Shown: positions 15,101-20,651 of the stretch, piece after piece
Position numbering within the stretch: the first letter of the stretch is position 1
Layout of the letters: every line of letters starts with the position of its first letter
Source: a bacterium
GTDB taxonomy: Bacteria > Patescibacteriota > Minisyncoccia > Minisyncoccales > JAGMAB01
NCBI GenBank assembly: GCA_030643665.1
Contig: DAOWKS010000010.1
Span: 1 to 20,651 of the forward strand
Reading direction: 5' to 3'
DNA: 20,651 bases
Notes under the pieces: generated by a model
The model's input: only the letters and a program-made list of their open reading frames with translations
Databases searched by the model: none
What the model was told of the DNA's origin: nothing
Position numbers and translations under genes: made by a program

Positions 15101-15680
15101 GGAGCTAGAATTCAATAAGAATAATACTATTAAGTTTGTAAAAACCAACCTTAATAATTCACCCAACAATCTCTACTATGACCTTTCCTTAAAATATTAT
15201 TTGCCCGCAGAGCAAATTCCTCCGCGGGACGAAGGATTTAGCATCACTAGAGAATTTTATAACTTAGGAGATAAGGAAAATGAAAACCCTCTCGGAGAAG
15301 CTGAAACAGGAGAAGTCTTAAGGGGCCATATCCAAATAACAGTGCCAGCTGCCAGAAATTTTGCCATAATTGAAGATTACATTCCAGCCGGAATGGAGAT
15401 TGTTAATTTGGAACTAGCCACCGAAGAAAAATCATTAAGATTACAAGAGAAAGAATTAAAAGGAAGAGAATTAACTCCTGATTTCAAAGAAATTCGCGAT
15501 GACCGAGTTTTCTTATATAAAGAAAATCTCAGTCCGGGGGTTTACGAATTTGATTATTACGTCAGAGCTTTAATCCCGGGCAAATTCACTCATTTACCGG
15601 CCGTAGTTTCCGAAATGTACTTCCCCGAAAATTTTGGCCGAACCAGCGGAGGATATTTCGAGATTAAACAAAGGAACTAG
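9156..15680 (+). CDS. Bacterial alpha-2-macroglobulin, thioester-containing, membrane-anchored
   Basis: Large (2174 aa) protease-trapping protein of the YfhM type, thought to protect the envelope by covalently catching proteases that cut its bait region. A short cytoplasmic head is followed by one membrane helix (about 31-51) rather than a lipobox. Ig-like/macroglobulin modules follow: a Big_5-like module from about 150 (IVAIFPKEGSEAPETSEITI), then MG2 with NKPIYRP at 896-902. The presumed bait region, about 1397-1455, includes a polybasic ERKKRG. The A2M domain starts near AFWQAVVRTGSDGKAQ (about 1457). The thioester motif CSEQ is intact at C1672-Q1675, within YGCSEQVASRLDAI. A helical thioester domain and C-terminal module complete it. 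No SD is seen at ATG 9156. The partner enzyme PBP1C lies convergently just downstream, with only 2 bp between stop codons. Confidence 0.92.
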   Translation: MINDSPQEFNKVPQETYQEYQAQPEKTYGFKKIVVLGLIILAIVAGGFYFWQKMSKVVKVEYGQIYRLVNEKISQSAAIIIHLPASIDKTAAQKNTKFNPEIEGKWLASDQEGVIIFKPKEKLKLNRYYSVQLTYAQSPETTIKADFLIVENPEIVAIFPKEGSEAPETSEITIVFNRPMVPLTTLGYLEEKDIPVEIIPLTEGRFKWITTRNLQFIPQERLQRSSHYKVKIKSGLVSMDNLEVKGQEREFITRELRYLNLTQGETIFSQPISIYFNQPVDLERTKREITLRNNTTGKEIPFIVEYASESDKESSGEEYGKENIWSFGSVDINNLVAGIADKFGIQWPFGGDRIVAEDANQSIIQIYLQEDRFGREKFWDFENNYSLTIRKAYPSEGDIILDESRTTNIFVPSIIKEITAESDKTKWAEPNFFDAQGKLWVSFYEEINLEKSKITAQKLKDIGYGEKYKDEELKISKDVECEKVPDKQRIYITFKGEEIGLGERLEVNFEKIVNNDGLTINKEPIKKYIVSYPEFKILKTSPSNNSSGASLTDFVFCSNSPIATPSREDYGKYLKANLDCELTYWTNSYKVTRWYSGEKCGVGEFRTNIRYGLMPLADYSLEFNLEDVFGQKLTHTSQFTTGQMPSYHLDFYHFQGRYNVTSPQKTKLTFAGKNMEYVNMEICKIGAKDFLYYLEQKPKYYDSPSSIVNCQKIARNYIELPERYWVKNYFKVDIRDYFEEPIGHYILTISHPNYIERWGEKRRIYERSYLSVTNLVAAEKKIQPQYSTYGTKEPLTAEQLSELNNLYWVTDISSLEPVSNAKINLYRKSSGEYFNLIFAGSYTTDNRGLAFTPVVYDLKGAIISKGEDSTIIPSRESRLEWVSYAFSARKIYLYTNKPIYRPSQEVFIKGIYRLGYDGSYEIYRDKKINLKVYNSKNDEILNKNLEVNDFGTFNTKLVLERGAPLGMYRACVKEFSCAYFDVEEYVSAPFKVEVKTDKEEYISKDTTKLTVEADYYFGVPLEGGEITYTISSQNYYFDRYSDGYFNFGTRWYYWPPYSYGEKFILEGKASLNTQGKAEISQLFDFQSLFKDKEDRKSKIIIVDVTVKNPQGQSVSSQKSFIVHAGLFYLGVRADKSFLAKNEKTNLRIKSVDTRGEKTRVKNVSLNLYKINWIYSKRLGADGGYHYKWEKKRELVKNYNFNTDGQGDYVQEIQISEEGSYETEARAYDKRNNLVWTNYNLYVYGEREISIRPTTDTKLEIEAAKTDLNVGEEGEIIIKSPYLESKALISIERGKIFDYQIKEIKGNLYKHNFRIKEEYLPNVYVSVLLVSSKPEIKFGKVEFKIDTERKGLDIEVKSNKTLYLPGEEVILDISTKKYNGKPVPAEVSVAVIDMSVLALKGNPKKNPLIFFYAGFPLTVSTASNIKNILIESEIPTKGGGGLALEALERKKRGVFKETAFWQAVVRTGSDGKAQVKFILPDNLTTWQTETLGLTKDTKLGVDYQEFITRKELMVVSLKPRFAVPGDIFHIGAKIFNQSKEKQKLEIEFNSPTLVLKDDKKKKKVTIAPDKTDTIYFKVQAPSQIETGEHIFALSAKSKELEDTVEMSINITRNNTYEVTATANYTSDEISKEYVYLPDNIVKDKGNLSIKSSATLAVFLSDALNYLLKFPYGCSEQVASRLDAIAIVQRGLNLPNLADKFKLEKIKYQDREYTIEEVVEIGLAELYNNQRGDGGFSYWKRGESNFHLTLHIVDTLHNLSLAGFEINQNSLTRAGDYLYGKITTDLEIYQNKDNIILAAYTLSRLPGFTNRYILTQKVIDIANNDLFIHDQISNVSLAYLANLLTKGFDPYLKNKIFAVLDNRIDIDSRGAFLETGQNIIWRYYETPIKNTALYLKAQVAAKSENPILDKVLRWLLNSRSKDGAWGSTQNTITVIDAFTDFLQWKRETESNFTLELFINKEAEGSFEFNPETILDKFRKEVALQELEFNKNNTIKFVKTNLNNSPNNLYYDLSLKYYLPAEQIPPRDEGFSITREFYNLGDKENENPLGEAETGEVLRGHIQITVPAARNFAIIEDYIPAGMEIVNLELATEEKSLRLQEKELKGRELTPDFKEIRDDRVFLYKENLSPGVYEFDYYVRALIPGKFTHLPAVVSEMYFPENFGRTSGGYFEIKQRN

Positions 15681-15682
15681 TT

Positions 15683-17776
15683 TTATTCGTTTGTCCAGAT
15701 AGTAATTGTCTCTTGAAATCCATTATTGCCCTCAGCTCTTATTCGATACTGCCCGGCTTTTTGGGGGATAAAAATAGTGGTTTGACATTCATCTAGAAAT
15801 TTTCCATTGATAAACCACTTTACAGCTTTCTTGGCCTCTAAAATTATTTTAGTATCCTTTTCTAAAAGAAAAATATCTCCGTTATGAGGGTGTAAAATCA
15901 GAGTTAAATCCCGCTCCCTTAAAGCGTTTAAATGGTCCTCATAATTATCGTCTGGCAGACCGTATTCAATAAATCCTTTTTCATAAAACTTCTTCAAAAG
16001 ATTAAATTCAAAAGAAGTTTTTTTATTATATTCTGAGTTTAAAAGCACTTCCATTGTTTCTGCCCATATTCTGCCCGCTCCGAGTTGGCCGGAGATTCCC
16101 TTCGTAGGAGTATTATCGTGATTGCCGATCCAAACCCCTACCAAAAAATCCGGAGTGTAGCCAACCACCCAACTATCTCGAAAATCCCTAGAAGTCCCGG
16201 TCTTTAAGGCATAATTGGGCTGGAATAAATTGAAATCGCTTTTAAGTCCAAACTGCTCAATTCCTGTTTTACGATCATTCAAAATTTTATTGATTAATTG
16301 GATGTATTTTGGCTCAGTAATTTGTTTATCTAAGGTCAGAGCTTTATTATTCTTGTAAATTTTAAGTTCTTTTAAAACTCCATTATTAGAAAAAATGGTA
16401 AAATAATGAGTTAAATCTATTAAGCTCATTTCTAATACCCCTAAGGCTATTCCTAATTGGTAATTATCTAAATCCTGAACTGCTTTAAATTCAAAATCTT
16501 TTTCTAAAAATTTATAAAAATCTTCTAATTCAACATACTCTAAAACTTTCACTGCCGGAACATTTAAACTGTTGCTTAACGCATAATACAGGCTTACTTC
16601 GCCTCGGTATTTATAGTCAAAGTTTTTAGGGTAAAGAGGAAAGCCAATAGCAGTAATATATTTATATTCTCTATCATCCACTAATGTATAGGGTCTTAAA
16701 CCTTTTTCAAAGGCTTTTAAATAGATAAAAGGTTTAATAGTTGAACCAATTGGCCGGGGTTCTTTTAACATATTAATTTGATAACCCTCGGCGAAATAGC
16801 CGGGGTCGGGGGAACCAATTAAGGTCAATATTTCATTTTCTGGCAATTTAATTATTACCGCCGCAGCATTTTTAGCGCCTCTTAGTTTTAAATCTTCTAT
16901 ATTCCTATCTACGATTTTTCTTATTTTTTCAGTGAGCTCTTTATCCACGGTTAATTGTTGATTTTCAGAAGAATTATCAATTAAATCTCGAAGTTCAAAA
17001 GAAGATTTACTGAAATGGGAATATTTTTGCATATTTTCTTTTACAACAACAGAGTCTGTCGTAATCAGTGTTTGGTTATTTAAACCTAATCTTTGAGCGA
17101 TAGCTAAAGCAATTTGTTGATTTTTAAATTGAGCTGGGTTGTTTTTAGTTGGGCTCGAAATTGTAGCTAAAAGTTGTAAAACTTGGCCGTCAGTGAGCAT
17201 ATCCGATGAGACATCAAAATAAAGCTGGCTGGCTTCCGCTAATCCCTGGGCATGATTGCCAAAGTAAACAGAATTAACATACATTTTTAAAATTCTTTCT
17301 TTACTTTGGTATAATTCAATACTCAAAGTATAAAAGGACTCAATAATTTTATTTTTTACATTTCTTTCCAATTCTTTCCCTAATAAAATTTTTACTAATT
17401 GTTGAGTAATAGTGCTTGAGCCTCCTTCGGAACCGAAGCCTAAGTATCCCACACTAGCTCGAAATATGCTCCAGGGGTTAAAGCCGAAATGATGGTAAAA
17501 ATATTCATCTTCTTTCTCAAGTAAAAACTCTTTAAATCGAGGGGAAATTTTATCTAAATTTTGGGTCCAATACCCCTTTTCGTTTGGTTTAATAGAGATT
17601 ATCTCTCCTGTTTTATCCTGGATTATTACGGAACTTTGCTTATTATAAGTTTCCATTAACTGTTTTTGAAAATAATAACCAACTATAAAGAAAGATATAA
17701 AACTAACCAGTAAAAGAGAAACAATTACTGAAAAATGTTTATGATTTAACCACTTTTTGAAATTAATTTTAGGCAT
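15683..17776 (-). CDS. pbpC: Penicillin-binding protein 1C (bifunctional transglycosylase/transpeptidase)
   Basis: Membrane-bound class A peptidoglycan synthase of 697 residues that would polymerise glycan from lipid II and may cross-link it. It has one membrane helix (about 17-36). The GT51 domain shows the E-D-x-x-F motif with catalytic E89, then GGSSTITQQLVK (118-129) and KERILKMYVNSVYFGNHAQG (159-178). The transpeptidase shows STIK (S345, K348), SLN (403-405) and KTGT (525-528). The C-terminal 80 residues fit the Ig-like BiPBP_C domain typical of PBP1C. All key residues are present. PBP1C and A2M are a known functional pair, normally codirectional; here they face each other. No SD is seen; a weak TAAAAT lies upstream of the start. 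Confidence 0.93.
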   Translation of the reverse strand: MPKINFKKWLNHKHFSVIVSLLLVSFISFFIVGYYFQKQLMETYNKQSSVIIQDKTGEIISIKPNEKGYWTQNLDKISPRFKEFLLEKEDEYFYHHFGFNPWSIFRASVGYLGFGSEGGSSTITQQLVKILLGKELERNVKNKIIESFYTLSIELYQSKERILKMYVNSVYFGNHAQGLAEASQLYFDVSSDMLTDGQVLQLLATISSPTKNNPAQFKNQQIALAIAQRLGLNNQTLITTDSVVVKENMQKYSHFSKSSFELRDLIDNSSENQQLTVDKELTEKIRKIVDRNIEDLKLRGAKNAAAVIIKLPENEILTLIGSPDPGYFAEGYQINMLKEPRPIGSTIKPFIYLKAFEKGLRPYTLVDDREYKYITAIGFPLYPKNFDYKYRGEVSLYYALSNSLNVPAVKVLEYVELEDFYKFLEKDFEFKAVQDLDNYQLGIALGVLEMSLIDLTHYFTIFSNNGVLKELKIYKNNKALTLDKQITEPKYIQLINKILNDRKTGIEQFGLKSDFNLFQPNYALKTGTSRDFRDSWVVGYTPDFLVGVWIGNHDNTPTKGISGQLGAGRIWAETMEVLLNSEYNKKTSFEFNLLKKFYEKGFIEYGLPDDNYEDHLNALRERDLTLILHPHNGDIFLLEKDTKIILEAKKAVKWFINGKFLDECQTTIFIPQKAGQYRIRAEGNNGFQETITIWTNE

Positions 17777-17947
17777 ATCTGAATACTTACATTTTACCTC
17801 AAAAATTACAATTTATTAAGGTCATTGAATTTTAAGGCAGTTTCTGATAGTCTAAACAGTAGAAAAAGTTGGTTTTAAGGATTGCCAGAGTTTTAATTAT
17901 TCTATTATTTAATTCCAATTAGCCCATACGGGGTCCACACCATAATT

Positions 17948-18292
17948 ATGCTTTTGAAATCGCTAAAGCCAAATAAAAAAATTAAGTGGACAAGACACTC
18001 GCGAGAAAAAATGCGTCAATACCAGTTATCAGAAAAAAGGGTCTTGAGGGTCTTAAGAAAACCAGATAGAAAAGAATATGGCATAGCTCCAAGAACAATT
18101 GCTGTTATGCAAACTACCGGCAGTAAAAAACATCCAACTGAAATTTGGTTAATGTATCAGACAATCAAATCAACAATTAGAATTATCAGCGCTTGGAGAT
18201 ACCCGGGGATAAGTCCAAAAGGCAAATCCCTGCCAATTCCGGATGATATTCTTAATGAGCTGGACAATTTGATAAAAAACAAGGATAATTAA
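17948..18292 (+). CDS. DUF4258-like small protein
   Basis: This 114-residue basic protein has the pattern of DUF4258-type proteins: an early TRHSREKMRQYQLSEKRVLRVLR (helix with His, Arg and Met, residues 15-37), a short strand region ending in IRIISAWRYPG (76-86), and a variable tail. Related folds occur among toxin-like and RNase-like small proteins, but no antitoxin gene is adjacent and toxicity is not supported. It begins a close-packed run: 3 nt to the next gene, which then overlaps its successor. The 171-bp gap upstream has no clear promoter; it contains a short CCC/GGG inverted repeat near 17932 that I cannot interpret. Confidence 0.6.
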   Translation: MLLKSLKPNKKIKWTRHSREKMRQYQLSEKRVLRVLRKPDRKEYGIAPRTIAVMQTTGSKKHPTEIWLMYQTIKSTIRIISAWRYPGISPKGKSLPIPDDILNELDNLIKNKDN

Positions 18293-18295
18293 AAA

Positions 18296-18640
18296 ATGGA
18301 TTTCTTAAAAGTTTTTGGCTGGCTTTTATTGTCAGTCGGCATAATAATAATCATTTGGACATTGTATTCTTCTTACAATATTTTTACCGGACAAACAGAT
18401 ATGCCTGAAATTTTTTCCTCCTCCGCTGAAAGCTACAGAGGACCCGCCGAAGCCTTCGGCGAAGGCGGGGAAATAAGCACCCAAATGCAAGAAATGTTGG
18501 GCGAACAGCTAAAAGAATTTATTCCTATGAACACCTTGCCTAAAATGCTTAATTTAAGTATTTGGACGATGTTAGCCGGTCTTCTAATTTTTGGCGGAAG
18601 CCAAATTTCTAACCTTGGAATTAAGTTGATAAAAAAATGA
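18296..18640 (+). CDS. Hypothetical two-helix membrane protein carrying an in-frame palindromic insert
   Basis: This 114-residue protein has membrane helices at about residues 5-27 and 86-103. The connecting part between them (about 30-85) contains SSSAESYRGPAEAFGEGGE, encoded by two adjacent GC-rich palindromes (18417-18469), followed by an amphipathic stretch (STQMQEMLGEQLKEFIPMNT). I do not recognise a family. The start lies 3 nt after the DUF4258-like gene and its TGA overlaps the next ATG (ATGA), so it belongs to the operon that leads into the Clp-like gene. The GC-rich, Gly/Ala/Glu-rich insert contrasts sharply with the rest and is unlikely to be structurally essential. Confidence 0.68.
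   Translation: MDFLKVFGWLLLSVGIIIIIWTLYSSYNIFTGQTDMPEIFSSSAESYRGPAEAFGEGGEISTQMQEMLGEQLKEFIPMNTLPKMLNLSIWTMLAGLLIFGGSQISNLGIKLIKK
18417..18469 (+). repeat. Tandem pair of GC-rich palindromic units inside a coding region
   Basis: Unit 1 (18417-18441) runs from CCTC to GAGG with the core CCGCTGAAAGCTAC, similar to the rplL unit. Unit 2 (18443-18469) has arms CCCGCC/GGCGGG around GAA-GCCTTCGGC-GAA, an almost perfect nested palindrome. Together they keep the frame and encode SAESYRG-PAEAFGEGG. A Ser/Pro-Ala-Glu start is shared by both units and by the one in rplL. Confidence 0.78.
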
Positions 18641-19014
18641 GTATTTTTTTTCAGTGGCTTTTTTGGCAATTTTTTGAAATGCCTCAAAATATCTTAAGCG
18701 CCTGGCGAAATTTTCTTTTGTTTAATTTAAATTATTTCTCCATTCCTCTGCTTATTAGAACTTTATTTTCCCATTGGCGGAGATATAAATGGTCTTACGG
18801 CAAGGGTTTTAGTTTCTCAAAATATATTGAAGTATTTTTTTCTAATTTGATTTCCCGGCTCATCGGAGCAATATTGAGAACTTTTTTAATAATTATCGGA
18901 CTTATAATAGAAATCTTTATAATTTTCATCGGCGCTTTTATATTTTTAGGATGGTTGATTTTACCCATCCTTTTATTTTTTGGAATTTATTATGGCTGTA
19001 AAATTTTCTTTTAA
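18637..19014 (+). CDS. Hypothetical hydrophobic membrane protein
   Basis: This 125-residue, strongly hydrophobic protein has an N-terminal aromatic-rich segment, a central polar stretch with conserved-looking basic residues (RTLFSHWRRYKWSYGKGF, about 41-58), then two long membrane helices (about 74-98 and 101-122). No catalytic motif is seen and I cannot name a family. The ATG overlaps the previous TGA, and the gene overlaps the downstream Clp-like gene by 23 nt, indicating tight translational coupling and probably a shared membrane role with that ATPase. Confidence 0.7.
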   Translation: MSIFFQWLFWQFFEMPQNILSAWRNFLLFNLNYFSIPLLIRTLFSHWRRYKWSYGKGFSFSKYIEVFFSNLISRLIGAILRTFLIIIGLIIEIFIIFIGAFIFLGWLILPILLFFGIYYGCKIFF

Positions 19015-20651
19015 TTTAGAAAAAGCGGCAATTTTTCAGGCAGTCAAATGGGGGAGTCATCCGGCATTAAGATTTGTCAGTTTTTTTAAAACGGTATTTT
19101 TACTATTGTTTATTGTTACTTTTGGATTTTTTTTATACGGTTTTATTCCGGATAGATTTCCTGTAGAACTTTGTTCAAGATTATTAGGATTGACTTTAAT
19201 CCTTTTTGTTTTTTATCTTGGTTTTCTATCTAAGGAAAGTTTCTTTAATTCAAGATTAAAAAACCCGAAATTAAAGATAAAAATTTCTGAAGCAGTAAAA
19301 AACCCGGAAAAGTACAACTTAGCTGAATTTTTAAGTTATAAAACAGCTAAAGCAGTCTGGAAATCAAACAGCAACCCCAATAGGGTTGCGCATAATCTTC
19401 TTATTGATAATCCTGAACTTAGTTTCATATTTTCCCGAGCTCTTTTAAATTTAAATAAAATTAAAAAGACATTAAAAAGACATCTAAAAGAAATTAGACC
19501 CCAATCAGAAATTGAAGGAGACCCGTTCTCCTCTGATTTTCAGAATATAATTCTTGAATCCTGTAAAATTGCCCAGAAAAACGAGCATCAAAGAGTTGAA
19601 ATAGGCGATATGCTCTTTGCTTTAGCCAAGCAGAATTTGATTTTCAAAAAAATACTAATTGAGGCAAAAATTAAAGCTCAAGATATTGAAAACTTGTGTT
19701 TATGGCTTCAGGCGCTTGAAGAAAAAACCAATCAAAAGAAAAAATTCTGGGAATGGAAAAATTTAGTCAAAAAAGGGTCTTTGGCAAAAGCATGGGCAGC
19801 CGGCTACACTGTTATTTTGGATAAATGTTCAAATGATTTATCAAAAATAGTAAAACAACAAGGTTTCCCTGAAATAGTCGGGCGAGAAAAAGAAATTAAG
19901 GCAATGGAAAGGATTTTGGCCAAGCAGAGAATTAACAATGTTATGTTAGTAGGCGAGCCGGGAACCGGTCGGAAAAGCATAATTCGCGCTTTAGCCAAAA
20001 GAAGCTTATTAGGTGAAAGCTCAGCGAGAGTAAATTTCAAAAGAGTGGTTCAATTGGACTTGCCAAAAATCTTGGCGCAGACAAAAAACACAGAAGAGGC
20101 GGAAAGCGTTTTAGATACTGTATTTAAAGAAGTAGTTGATGCCGGTAATGTTATTTTAGTGATTGAGAATTTTCATAATTTTGTTGATATTTTCGGTATT
20201 TTAAGTTCTTATCTGCGTTCTCCTAAATTTCAAATAGTGGCTATTACTACTTTTTCAGGTCTTCATAAATACATTGAAGAAAGGCAGGGAATTTTAGCCC
20301 TGTTTGAGAAAGTAGAGGTTTCAGAAACTTCAGAAAAAGAAACATTAATGATTTTACAAAATCTGTGTTTGGTTTTTGAACAAAAATATAAAAAGTTTAT
20401 TAGTTTTCCCGCGCTTCGTGACATTATAAATCTTTCTTTACGTTATGAACCAGCTATTCCTTTTCCTAAGAAAGCAATTGATTTATTGGACGGAGTAATG
20501 GCTTATGTATCTCAAATAAAAGACAAAATTGTTTTGCCTAAACATATAGCTGAAATTGTTTCGGAAAAAACCGAAATTCCGGTCGGAGAAGTGAGAGCTG
20601 AAGAAAAAGAAATTTTACTGAATTTAGAAAATTTAATTCATCAACGAATTA
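18992..20651 (+). CDS. Membrane-anchored ClpC-like AAA+ protein, 5' part only, degenerate first ATPase domain
   Basis: The frame is open from ATG 18992 to the window edge (553 codons). Two membrane helices (about 30-51 and 62-78) precede a Clp-N-like helical region that includes VEIGDMLFALAKQN, typical of Clp repeats. The first nucleotide-binding domain follows in ClpC order (GFPEIVGREKEIKAMERIL, then the P-loop). The Walker A is GEPGTGRKS (321-329), with Arg where the catalytic Lys is expected; the Walker B region reads VILVIENFHNF, with E392-N393 in place of Asp-Glu. The usual ERRF arginine-finger segment reads ALFEKV. This module is therefore probably inactive in hydrolysis. The second AAA+ domain is outside the window, so overall activity cannot be judged. 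Ordinary ClpC is soluble; the anchor is unusual. Confidence 0.85.
   Translation, partial: MAVKFSFNLEKAAIFQAVKWGSHPALRFVSFFKTVFLLLFIVTFGFFLYGFIPDRFPVELCSRLLGLTLILFVFYLGFLSKESFFNSRLKNPKLKIKISEAVKNPEKYNLAEFLSYKTAKAVWKSNSNPNRVAHNLLIDNPELSFIFSRALLNLNKIKKTLKRHLKEIRPQSEIEGDPFSSDFQNIILESCKIAQKNEHQRVEIGDMLFALAKQNLIFKKILIEAKIKAQDIENLCLWLQALEEKTNQKKKFWEWKNLVKKGSLAKAWAAGYTVILDKCSNDLSKIVKQQGFPEIVGREKEIKAMERILAKQRINNVMLVGEPGTGRKSIIRALAKRSLLGESSARVNFKRVVQLDLPKILAQTKNTEEAESVLDTVFKEVVDAGNVILVIENFHNFVDIFGILSSYLRSPKFQIVAITTFSGLHKYIEERQGILALFEKVEVSETSEKETLMILQNLCLVFEQKYKKFISFPALRDIINLSLRYEPAIPFPKKAIDLLDGVMAYVSQIKDKIVLPKHIAEIVSEKTEIPVGEVRAEEKEILLNLENLIHQRI

Noticed and set aside
14798..15169. Minus-strand frame inside the A2M gene
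   Set aside because: It is fully contained in a strongly supported coding region, with no start signals or recognisable domain.
17948..18292. Toxin-antitoxin module
   Set aside because: The DUF4258-like protein resembles some toxin folds, but no antitoxin-like partner adjoins it and the next genes are membrane proteins.

Overview
This is an AT-rich chromosomal stretch with short intergenic gaps, most likely from a Patescibacteria / Candidate Phyla Radiation bacterium, perhaps Parcubacteria-like. That placement is an inference from several things: low G+C by eye, few recognisable Shine-Dalgarno (SD) sites, short GC-rich palindromes scattered in and between genes, a tRNA with no encoded CCA, and a divergent membrane-anchored Clp-type AAA+ protein. 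Several genes end in TGA (mltG, rplL, the 5587-6321 gene, the 18296-18640 gene), so UGA appears to be a normal stop and the alternative code 25 is unlikely.

Layout. 1-126: tail of a small membrane-type protein, then a strong hairpin. 200-1755: pcm (isoaspartyl methyltransferase) and mltG (peptidoglycan lytic transglycosylase), overlapping by 1 nt. 1845-2879: a regulator-like fusion (winged helix + GHKL ATPase + STAS-like DUF4325) with its own, possibly leaderless, promoter. 2896-5532: consensus-like promoter, L10 leader with a transcription attenuator, then rplJ, rplL and truD, apparently one operon. 5587-7120: two minus-strand genes of unknown function. Each has an excellent sigma70 promoter and a roughly 100-130 nt leader whose 3' end folds into a long helix that buries the SD region. 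7315-8871 (minus): a degenerate PP2C-like domain, a membrane segment and a probable extracytoplasmic propeller, ended by a textbook terminator. 8927-8999: tRNA-Val(CAC). 9156-15680: a 2174-residue bacterial alpha-2-macroglobulin with an intact thioester motif. 15683-17776 (minus): its usual partner PBP1C, here tail-to-tail rather than in an operon. 17948-20651: DUF4258-like protein, two small membrane proteins and the start of a membrane-anchored ClpC-like AAA+ protein whose first ATPase module looks catalytically degenerate; this gene runs off the window.

Cell-envelope functions dominate: MltG, PBP1C, A2M and several anchored proteins. Ribosome production forms a second block (L10, L7/L12, TruD, tRNA-Val). 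The observations most worth a second look are the paired SD-sequestering leaders at 6322-7255, the compact L10 attenuator at 2931-3015, GC-rich palindromes that read in frame through genes (one in ribosomal protein L7/L12), and the apparently inactive first AAA+ domain of the membrane-tethered Clp protein.
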